Positions 1-5,715 of a stretch of 13,374 bases of DNA are shown one piece after another. Numbering within the stretch: position 1 is the first letter of the stretch; each line of letters begins with the position of its first letter. Origin of the DNA: Candidatus Brocadiaceae bacterium. GTDB taxonomy: Bacteria > Planctomycetota > Brocadiia > Brocadiales > Bathyanammoxibiaceae. The notes under the pieces were generated by a model. That model had not been told where the DNA came from. It was given only the letters and a program-made list of their open reading frames with translations, and did no database searches. The position numbers and the translations under genes are program-made. The DNA is taken from NCBI GenBank assembly GCA_030018855.1, contig JASEHG010000034.1, positions 1-13,374 of the forward strand, given 5' to 3'.

Positions 1-540
1 GGGATAAATCATGCACACCATCAGGACCGTGCACCATATATGGACGAACATCCGCGTCCTCTCGGCCATGGCCCCGGTAAATATAGTAGCGGCCGTCCCA
101 GCGAATACTACCTGGAAGAAGGCGAAGGCGAAGCCCAGGGGGACTTTATCCACGTCCATAAAGCAGAAGTGACTGGTGCCTACAAGCCCTGCCTGGCTAT
201 TCCCGAACATCAGGGCAAAACCAGCGAGGAAGTAGGCTACTGAGGCTATTATGAACACTACGATGTTCTTTATGGAGATGTTTATGGCATTCTTTGCCTG
301 GACGAAACCAGCCTCCAGGGCCGTAAAGCCTACCTGCATAAAGAAGACCATGCAGGCCGCCACCACCAGCCATACGACGTCCGGATTTCTTCCATCAGTA
401 GGAGTGGCACCACCACCCATGGAAAGGCCGCCCCCCTGGGCACAGGCACTTTCTGGTAATAGTGTAGCCCCCGTTGCCAGCCAACAAAGGGTCAGCAGTA
501 GTGGGAGGGGCATTAGCAGGGTATATTTTCTATCAGGCAT
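1..540 (-). CDS. amt: Ammonium transporter (Amt family), N-terminal 180 residues, runs off left edge
   Basis: The minus frame from ATG 538-540 stays open to base 1 and gives 180 residues, so the 3' part lies outside the window. Residues 1-34 look like a signal peptide (n-region MPDRK, then a hydrophobic run ending near ACAQ). Next comes a first membrane helix with FFMQVGFTALEAGFVQAKN, followed by INISIKN; this is the typical TM1-TM2 signature of Amt/Mep/Rh channels, which carry ammonium across the cytoplasmic membrane. A third helix contains FQVVFAGTAATIFTGAMAER, again Amt-like. Leader peptides are known in many bacterial Amt proteins. No clear Shine-Dalgarno precedes the ATG, but a strong promoter lies about 50 bases upstream. 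The permeation histidines and gate residues are beyond the edge, so function is inferred from the N-terminal signature only. A PII gene often follows amt but cannot be seen here. Confidence 0.93.
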   Translation of the reverse strand, partial: MPDRKYTLLMPLPLLLTLCWLATGATLLPESACAQGGGLSMGGGATPTDGRNPDVVWLVVAACMVFFMQVGFTALEAGFVQAKNAINISIKNIVVFIIASVAYFLAGFALMFGNSQAGLVGTSHFCFMDVDKVPLGFAFAFFQVVFAGTAATIFTGAMAERTRMFVHIWCTVLMVCMIYP

Positions 541-588
541 GGTCTAGAAGCATAGCAATTGGTGTACCACCGATTTAACATCATTACA

Positions 589-617
589 ATTTTATCAGTT
601 TGAGGTGCTTATGTCAA
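589..617 (-). promoter_or_regulatory. Sigma70-type promoter of amt
   Basis: On the minus strand a perfect -35 TTGACA (612-617) is followed after 17 bases by -10 TAAAAT (589-594), preceded by TGA. Transcription would start near 582, leaving a leader of about 40 bases before the amt ATG at 540. I saw no sigma54 (TGGCAC-N5-TTGCA) site that would suggest nitrogen control. Confidence 0.65.
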
Positions 618-771
618 AAGGACTGTAGGGGGCCTTGGATAAAAGTTTAGATATTGCTTGTCGGGGACCTGCCCTTATTTTTAAGTTACTTGTTTAATCT
701 AGTGGCAACCCGTTGAATCTAGCCATTTACTTTCCCAGAAAACATGTTATACAAAGAGGTGTAGGTTTGTA

Positions 772-848
772 GCGTGCGAGCTTGCCTCGCACGCAGAAAA
801 AAACCCGGTAACCGAAGGTTCTGTCTATCTGAGCGGACAGATTCCAAG
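772..848 (+). ncRNA. Structured non-coding segment with three hairpins (unassigned)
   Basis: Three inverted repeats follow one another: a 9-bp perfect stem GCGTGCGAG (772-780) with CTCGCACGC (786-794); a small AACC-GAA-GGTT hairpin (810-820); and TCTGTC (820-825) with GACAGA (836-841). They lead directly into the terminator-like stem at 849-895. The motif CCGAAGG occurs at 812-818 and again in the terminator's left arm (853-859), so the right arm CCTTCGG could pair with either copy. That would allow an attenuation switch or a small RNA ending at the terminator. I do not recognise any riboswitch class. The first stem could also simply be another dispersed palindrome. Confidence 0.35.
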
Positions 849-904
849 AGGCCCGAAGGAAGACATAATATGCCTGTGTCCCTTCCTTCGGGCCTTTTTA
901 TTTT
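849..904 (+). terminator. Strong intrinsic terminator-like hairpin upstream of the 945 gene
   Basis: A 14-bp perfect stem pairs AGGCCCGAAGGAAG (849-862) with CTTCCTTCGGGCCT (882-895) and is followed by TTTTTATTTTAT. The T-run is only on the plus side, so it acts on plus-strand transcription. No plus-strand gene precedes it in the window, and the next start codon is only 40 bases away. It therefore ends either a small RNA or an attenuated leader of the 945 gene. Confidence 0.7.
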
Positions 905-944
905 ATAGGAGAAGAAATTTGTAGGAGGTGGAGAACACAGTGCC

Positions 945-1415
945 ATGTTAGAAGACGCATTAAAACAAATAAGGGCCCTACTTCAGAATCAGCTTCCAGC
1001 GAAACTAGACCAGATAGAGCTGGAAAGGGCGGATGGGGTTGCACTGGAGGACGTGTATTCTTTCCATATCCAGTCATGGCAGAAGGATGGTCGCCAGAAA
1101 TATCCATCCGTCAACATCGTTGGGGAGGCCACCACCGGTACTAATGCCCTTTCCCGCAGGAGGGAGTTAAGACACAAAATATCTGTCTGGATTATAGATA
1201 GAGTAGTGTCACCGGATAGTGAACTAGCCCAGACCAGGCTCTTGCGCTATGTGGAGGCAATGGAGAGGGTATTGGCCCTTGACCCCACCCTGGGAGGAAA
1301 GGTGATAGACTCTACAGTGGCCAATCATGATTATTACTTTAAGAGAGAAGACTTTATAAAAAGGGCCCTCCTTACCTTAAACGTACTGGAGTGGCCTTCC
1401 ACGGCCAGCTACTAA
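945..1415 (+). CDS. Phage tail-terminator-like protein (putative)
   Basis: This 156-residue soluble protein has no signal peptide or membrane segment. Its middle and end (VNIVGE, a basic stretch RRRELRHKISVWIIDR, then LLRYVEAMERVL, DPTLGGKV, and a strand-forming LLTLNVLEW) resemble the small tail-terminator or tail-completion proteins of siphoviruses, which cap the tail tube. I remember the combination of an R/K-YVEA helix, DPTLGG and a final hydrophobic strand from that group, but this is pattern memory and not an alignment. GGAGGTGGAG at 924-933 supplies the ribosome binding site, with rather long spacing to the ATG. No capsid, portal or integrase gene is nearby, so it would be a phage relic or a recruited gene. 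It is probably co-transcribed with the next small gene, 66 bases downstream. Confidence 0.5.
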   Translation: MLEDALKQIRALLQNQLPAKLDQIELERADGVALEDVYSFHIQSWQKDGRQKYPSVNIVGEATTGTNALSRRRELRHKISVWIIDRVVSPDSELAQTRLLRYVEAMERVLALDPTLGGKVIDSTVANHDYYFKREDFIKRALLTLNVLEWPSTASY

Positions 1416-1481
1416 GGACTTTTGCACCAAAGCCCAGGGAGCCCTATTAAAAATCAGGATAATGGAGGTACTGATATACCC

Positions 1482-1763
1482 ATGCATTACGTAGGAGAAT
1501 TAGTGCCAATTCATGCCCCCGCCACCGGGAAGGTCTTCTGGTTCTGGGAGTCGTTTACGTACGATGAGGAGGGAAGGATAGAGATAGGGCCAGATGAGGT
1601 CTTAGGTTTTGTCAGGACTAGAGATGGGGAGGAGTGGCTTATCCGTTCTCCCCTTTGGGGTGCTAAAGGCCTTCTTTACTTGCTCTTTAAAGAGTCCGGG
1701 AAGGATGTAGACATAACAGAACGCATAGCCTGGATAAAGATAACCGCCATTACGAGTGCCTGA
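1482..1763 (+). CDS. Hypothetical 93-residue protein
   Basis: I do not recognise this protein. The reading frame is open from a TTG at 1422, but I chose ATG 1482 because GGAGG lies at 1464-1468 and the codons before it look non-coding. The protein begins MHYVGELVPIHAPATGKVFW and is rich in aromatic and acidic residues. It includes an Asp/Glu-rich stretch (YDEEGRIEIGPDEVLGFV), suggesting a small all-beta domain, and a helix LLYLLFKESGKDVD near the end. It has no signal peptide. It follows the tail-terminator-like gene in the same direction, so the two are likely one transcript, and a phage origin is possible. Its stop is only 24 bases from the stop of the convergent minus-strand propeller gene, and no terminator is visible between them. 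Confidence 0.6.
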   Translation: MHYVGELVPIHAPATGKVFWFWESFTYDEEGRIEIGPDEVLGFVRTRDGEEWLIRSPLWGAKGLLYLLFKESGKDVDITERIAWIKITAITSA

Positions 1764-1787
1764 GGAGGTTAATGCACCCTTTTCTAC

Positions 1788-3245
1788 TCAGGGGCAGAGG
1801 ATTCTTGCCGGGACATTTGTATCCCGTACCGTTGCAGAGGTATCTATTGGGCTTACGTTAATATCTCTGGTAATTCTGGTGGCCCTGGTGGTACTGCCTG
1901 TGGCAGTGCTATCTTTGCCAGAGATGCTGGTATCCCTTACAAAGTCGCAAGAGGGGACTATTGAACCATCAGGCCTGAGCTCTAAGACCCAAATGTCCCC
2001 CTCTCCGGCACCGAAGGACCAGGTCTCGCCAGCCACTATGTACCCCCCATCGCTGGTCTCACGGATGGAGTAGGCATGGTCCTCTTTAACCCCACCGTAG
2101 GTCTTCTGCCACTCCACGGCTCCATCCGCCCTGAGCTTCAATACCCATAGGTCAAAGTCCCCTCCACCGAAGGAGCTTGTACTACCAGCCACTATGTACC
2201 CCCCATCGCTAGTTTCCTGGATACAACGAGCCCAATCCCAACCCTTACCCCCATAGGTCTTTTGCCATTCTATCATCCCATCAGGTCTCAACTTCAAAAC
2301 CCAAAAGTCCCAAATCTCTCCTCCCCGGCCTTCTGTACCGAAGGACTGTGTCTTACCAACCACTATATATCCCCCATCTACGGTCTGATGGATAGACTCG
2401 GCTCCATCCCCGTTGGCTCCCCCATAGCTCTTCTGCCACTCAATAGTACCATCCGGCCTAAGCTTCAAGAACCAGATATCATTTTTGCCTGCACCGAAGG
2501 ACCAGGTCTCGCCAGCCACTATGTACCCCCCATCCCTTGTCTCGTGGATAGAATGGGCCTCATCCCACTTCTCTCCCCCATAGGCCTTCTCCCACTCCAC
2601 AGCGCCATCAGCCCTGAGCTTCAAGAGCCAGACGTCACTGGGTTTGGGAGCAAAGAAGACTATCTTACCAGCCACGATGTACCCCCCATCCCTGGTCTGC
2701 TGGATGGACTCCACCACCTTAGGGTACTCTCCCCAATAAGCCTTCTGCCAGTCAATAGTCCCATCGGCCTTGAGCTTCAAGACCCATAGGTCTCCATCAC
2801 CGAAGGACAGCGTGCAGGCAGCCACTATGTATCCACCATCGCGGGTCTGCTGAATGGAATTGGCCTCATCGTCATTAGCTCCACTGTAGGTCTTCTGCCA
2901 TTCCACAGCACCGTCGGGCTTGAGTTTTAGAATCCAGACCTTCCTGTGCCTACCCCTGTCTGTAACGCCGAAGGAGTCTGTCCAACCAGCCACTATGTAC
3001 CCACCGTCACGGGTCTCCTGAATAGAATAAGCCCTATCCGTATTGGCCCCCCCATAGATGGCGGCCCACCCGCCTGGGGCGGATAACAAGGGGTGTGCAA
3101 TGACGAGGATGGACGTAGAAAGCAGGAGGCAGGAGACTGCATTAAAATTGCGAATTTGGAATTGTGGATTTAGAATTCCTAAATTCCAAATCCGAAATCC
3201 TAAATCTGCAATTTCTTTACTCCTGTTACCCGTTACCTTGCCCAT
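1788..3245 (-). CDS. Exported seven-repeat beta-propeller protein
   Basis: This is a 485-residue protein. After an N-terminal segment (1-59) with a hydrophobic stretch CLLLSTSILVIAHPLL come seven repeats of about 50-57 residues, beginning near residues 60, 116, 166, 218, 270, 327 and 379. Each runs W-x-K-x-Y-x-G, S-I-x-x-T-x-D-G-G-Y-I-V, S-F-G, W-x-L-x-L-(K/R)-x-D-G. Seven repeats of this type are expected to close a seven-bladed propeller. Such DGGYIVAG repeat proteins are common among exported bacterial and archaeal proteins of unknown role. The tail (431-485) is Ser/Thr/Asp-rich with degenerate DTxxT units and ends ILCP. The ATG at 3245 has an excellent AGGAGGG site, so the odd N-terminus, which contains a translated palindrome, is probably really made. 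The gene is likely the last of a run with the two genes to its right. Confidence 0.85.
   Translation of the reverse strand: MGKVTGNRSKEIADLGFRIWNLGILNPQFQIRNFNAVSCLLLSTSILVIAHPLLSAPGGWAAIYGGANTDRAYSIQETRDGGYIVAGWTDSFGVTDRGRHRKVWILKLKPDGAVEWQKTYSGANDDEANSIQQTRDGGYIVAACTLSFGDGDLWVLKLKADGTIDWQKAYWGEYPKVVESIQQTRDGGYIVAGKIVFFAPKPSDVWLLKLRADGAVEWEKAYGGEKWDEAHSIHETRDGGYIVAGETWSFGAGKNDIWFLKLRPDGTIEWQKSYGGANGDGAESIHQTVDGGYIVVGKTQSFGTEGRGGEIWDFWVLKLRPDGMIEWQKTYGGKGWDWARCIQETSDGGYIVAGSTSSFGGGDFDLWVLKLRADGAVEWQKTYGGVKEDHAYSIRETSDGGYIVAGETWSFGAGEGDIWVLELRPDGSIVPSCDFVRDTSISGKDSTATGSTTRATRITRDINVSPIDTSATVRDTNVPARILCP
3145..3214 (-). repeat. AT-rich dispersed palindrome translated into the N-terminus of the propeller gene
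   Basis: About 70 bases form an imperfect inverted repeat centred on GAATTC, with AAATTGC at one end and GCAATTT at the other. It is read on the minus strand as residues 11-34 (…GFRIWNLGILNPQFQIRN…) just before the hydrophobic signal segment. The peptide type FRIxN…NPQ is what such AATTTGGAATTT palindromes give when translated. Confidence 0.75.
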
Positions 3246-3267
3246 CTTGCCCTCCTACGTCTCCCTC

Positions 3268-3300
3268 AACCCCCCTTTACTAAAGGGGAATATAGGGGGA
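3268..3300. repeat. CCCCTTTA/TAAAGGGG palindromic repeat between genes
   Basis: CCCCTTTA (3272-3279) and TAAAGGGG (3281-3288) form an 8-bp perfect inverted repeat within a longer C-rich to G-rich element. It lies in the 70-base gap between the two propeller genes. Elements of this look are dispersed in many bacterial genomes. It could act as an mRNA-stabilising or processing hairpin between the two genes. Confidence 0.6.
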
Positions 3301-3315
3301 TTAGGCGGACTGCGG

Positions 3316-5709
3316 CTATCTACCTACTATCTCCACCAATACCTTGCCACTCCCTATATTCCCCTCTGCGTCAGTGGCATTTATTATTATGGTATGCTCC
3401 CCTGGGGATAGGCCCTCCACGGTGAATTGGAAATCCTCTTCCCTGGAGTCAAAGATATTGTCCCTGGGGAAGATGGCCTTCCAGTCCACTGCGTCCACGG
3501 AGTATTCTATCCTGGTTACACTGGAGAGTTCGTCTCTGGCCAGGCCGGAGACTTCTAGCCGTCCCTTGTCACCTGCGGATATGAGATTCAAAAGCAGGGG
3601 CCTTGTGTTGTCTACGAGGAAGGGTTCTGAGACCTTTTCTGCGCTCAGGGTTATGTCCGGGGGGTTGTCAGGTTCATCACTAACGAGCAATCTCACCAGG
3701 TATTCTCCATCCGGGACCCTGGTAGTCTGCCAGCAGAAGGAGTCTCCTTTAATCTCCTCCCTGGTCATGGGTTTCCAATCCCTCTCGTTACGCCCCTTGT
3801 AAAAGAGTTGGCACCTCATGGAATCCCCGTTGGGGTCAGTGGCCTTCCAGTTGATGCACTTTGTTTCACGGCCGCCTGCCCCAGGACGTGGTGCACGCAA
3901 GCCCTCCTCAGGTGTGCCTGGTTCTTGTCCCCTCGCGGGGGGTAAAAGTCTGGGGTACCTTTCCCTCTGACTGGACGGTGGGGCCTGGCCGACTGACAGA
4001 GAGAGGATGTCCGGGGCCTGGTTCTGGGGCAGGTAGGCCAGGGAGACCCTCTGGAGCAGTGGCGCCTCCTGAGGTCTTGCGGTAACGAGTCTTGCCCTGT
4101 ACTGTATAAAACGGGAGGCTGGACTCTGAATCTTATGCAGGGGTGGCCCGGCGGTCCGTCCATACCCCTGGCATCCCTCATAGGTGTATTCTTCGGACCA
4201 GGGACTCCACGTGTTGTCTGGTTTCTTGCTATTGCCTGTTCGGGTGGAAAGGGTTAGTTTGGTGCCCTCAGGTGTATTACCTTCCCAGGACAGGTTCCCC
4301 CATGTGGTGATAAATTTGGCATCAAACACCTCGGATTCAAAGCTCCCCTCACGGCAGTAGGCGTTAGAGGCCAGAAAGAGCCGTCCTGCGTTGCCTGTGC
4401 CGTAGAAGAACCCCCCTTCCTCACTTAAGAGGCATAATACCTGGGTCTCCTCCGCATCTAACAAGGTGCACGTCTCTCCTCTGGTATCCAGCTTATAGAT
4501 TCTTGCCTCACTACCCGTCCCTACCAGGACGTTGTCCTTGTGGTCTACCGACAGGCTAAAGACGAGGGCCTGAGGGACTTCTAATACCTTTTTTACGGTG
4601 CCATTGGGGGTAATCCTGTAGACGAAATTGGTAATCTTTGGCAGGTATGGAGGGACTGGGGGCCTTTCAGCCTCTCTGGGCCTGAGTCCTTCCTCAGGGG
4701 TAACCCGGGGGATGGGCGGGGGGGGTGGGGGCTCCTGGAGGGGGGAGTCGGAGTTGATTGGGGACGGGGCAGGTTCTGTGGGCAAAGGGGGTCTGAGGAT
4801 GGGTGGCACTGGCGGGGGGGTAACCATAGGAATCCTGGGTCTTGCCCCCGAGGCCGTACCTGCATATAGTTGCCCAAGGCTATCCATGGCCAGGCAATGC
4901 ACCTCTCCCTCCTCAGCATCATAGAGTATAAAGGCCTGTCCGCCTGAGGCGGATGGACTTATCTTATAGACAAGGCCATTGGGTTCACTGCAGGCATAAA
5001 GGTTTGATTCCCTGTCTACTATTAAATCCAGCAGGTGTGTCTCTGAGGAGTCAAAAAATACGTCTGCCTTGCCCTCCGCGGATATCTTGTAGATAATTCC
5101 ATCGGGTCCGGTGGCCGCATAGAGATTCCCCCTGCCGTCAAAGACTAGCTTCCAGACATAATTAGCCGGGAGGTCACAGAATAGATTGGCCTCGCCCTGT
5201 GGAGAGATACGGTAGACGTGCCCCTGCGGTGAGGTGCCGGCATATATCTCCCCTGATGGGGAGACCGCCAGGGTGTGGACGTGTAGTTCCGTAGAACGGA
5301 ATAGTAGTAGGGGCTTGCCCTGCTGTGGGTCCAGCTTATATACGCTACCAGGGTCTCCCGTACCGACGTAAATTTGTCCCTTTGTAGGGGGCGACCCCGC
5401 CGCCATGTCCCTGGCCAGGGTCCATACATAAGATTCGGTTATGCCATCCATGCGGAGCACCTCGGGGGAGAGCGTAATGCCCCTGGGCGTAACGGAGGTA
5501 TTATTTTTCTTGCCGGCCTCAGACCAGAGGGTGGCGGACTGGGTCCAGAGTTGGGTGTTAACGCCGCTTGACTCCTTATCGCAAAGGGACACCAGCCAAA
5601 AAACAGTAGATAGTAGACAGTATACAGTAGACAGTAGGTAAGAGTGTTTTCCCCTGTCTACTGTATACTGTCTACTGTCTACTTTCCCGGGCGGGGTTAC
5701 TCTCGGCAA
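3316..5709 (-). CDS. Exported multi-domain beta-propeller / Ig-like protein
   Basis: This is a 797-residue protein. Residues 1-45 hold a signal-peptide-like region (YLLSTVYCLLSTVFWLVSL). Residues ~90-285 contain propeller repeats of the form YxGTxxxGxVYKIxxxG. A proline-rich low-complexity stretch (~288-357) interrupts them, and the propeller resumes at ~358-450. A jelly-roll-like domain (~455-560, with WSPWSE and FIQYRARL) follows, then Ig/FnIII-like domains with WKATDPNGD (~621-629), and an end domain with NATDAEGNIG. No catalytic residues are evident, so binding or scaffolding is likely. The start is probably TTG (5707-5709), 6 bases after the stop of the S55 peptidase gene, with GGGAGG about 12 bases upstream; no in-frame ATG precedes the hydrophobic run. 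The tight spacing suggests translational coupling. A second low-complexity insert (~575-615) repeats the TPEEGLR of the first. Confidence 0.85.
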   Translation of the reverse strand: MPRVTPPGKVDSRQYTVDRGKHSYLLSTVYCLLSTVFWLVSLCDKESSGVNTQLWTQSATLWSEAGKKNNTSVTPRGITLSPEVLRMDGITESYVWTLARDMAAGSPPTKGQIYVGTGDPGSVYKLDPQQGKPLLLFRSTELHVHTLAVSPSGEIYAGTSPQGHVYRISPQGEANLFCDLPANYVWKLVFDGRGNLYAATGPDGIIYKISAEGKADVFFDSSETHLLDLIVDRESNLYACSEPNGLVYKISPSASGGQAFILYDAEEGEVHCLAMDSLGQLYAGTASGARPRIPMVTPPPVPPILRPPLPTEPAPSPINSDSPLQEPPPPPPIPRVTPEEGLRPREAERPPVPPYLPKITNFVYRITPNGTVKKVLEVPQALVFSLSVDHKDNVLVGTGSEARIYKLDTRGETCTLLDAEETQVLCLLSEEGGFFYGTGNAGRLFLASNAYCREGSFESEVFDAKFITTWGNLSWEGNTPEGTKLTLSTRTGNSKKPDNTWSPWSEEYTYEGCQGYGRTAGPPLHKIQSPASRFIQYRARLVTARPQEAPLLQRVSLAYLPQNQAPDILSLSVGQAPPSSQRERYPRLLPPARGQEPGTPEEGLRAPRPGAGGRETKCINWKATDPNGDSMRCQLFYKGRNERDWKPMTREEIKGDSFCWQTTRVPDGEYLVRLLVSDEPDNPPDITLSAEKVSEPFLVDNTRPLLLNLISAGDKGRLEVSGLARDELSSVTRIEYSVDAVDWKAIFPRDNIFDSREEDFQFTVEGLSPGEHTIIINATDAEGNIGSGKVLVEIVGR
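4939..4953. repeat. 15-bp palindrome TCCGCCTSAGGCGGA, in frame (Ser-Ala-Ser-Gly-Gly)
   Basis: This palindrome is read on the minus strand as residues 253-257 of the multi-domain propeller protein. Identical copies lie at 7255-7269 and 13359-13373, and variants at 3069-3083 and 7207-7221. All five are in the same reading phase. Confidence 0.8.
5603..5683. repeat. CAGTAG-type long inverted repeat at the 5' end of the propeller gene
   Basis: Two arms of about 30 bases, built of ACAGTAG/GTATACAG units (about 5604-5634 and 5654-5683), are complementary with one mismatch and flank a loop of about 20 bases. Both arms are translated on the minus strand. The first-read arm gives the polar VDSRQYTVDRG and the second gives the hydrophobic YLLSTVYCLLSTV of the signal peptide. 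Confidence 0.9.
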
Positions 5710-5715
5710 AGGTGT

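Noticed and set aside
40..547. Plus-strand small open frames at the left edge
   Set aside because: The minus strand codes for a clear Amt transporter across the same bases.
772..904. Known riboswitch (c-di-GMP, SAM, glycine, fluoride, cobalamin)
   Set aside because: I compared remembered consensus motifs and none is present; only the general hairpin layout is switch-like.
1788..3060. Regular direct repeats of about 150 bases that could suggest a CRISPR-like or satellite array
   Set aside because: They are the codons of seven propeller repeats; spacing and sequence vary as protein repeats do, and the frame stays open throughout.
3816..4181. Long antisense or alternative-frame open stretches over the propeller genes (also 2262-2789, 4593-4922, 6344-6763)
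   Set aside because: They lie over well-supported genes, have no domain signatures or ribosome sites, and arise from GC-rich codon bias.
5575..5590. Lipobox (LVSLC) in the multi-domain propeller protein, suggesting a lipoprotein
   Set aside because: The residue before the Cys is Leu, not Gly/Ala/Ser, so it does not fit the usual lipobox.
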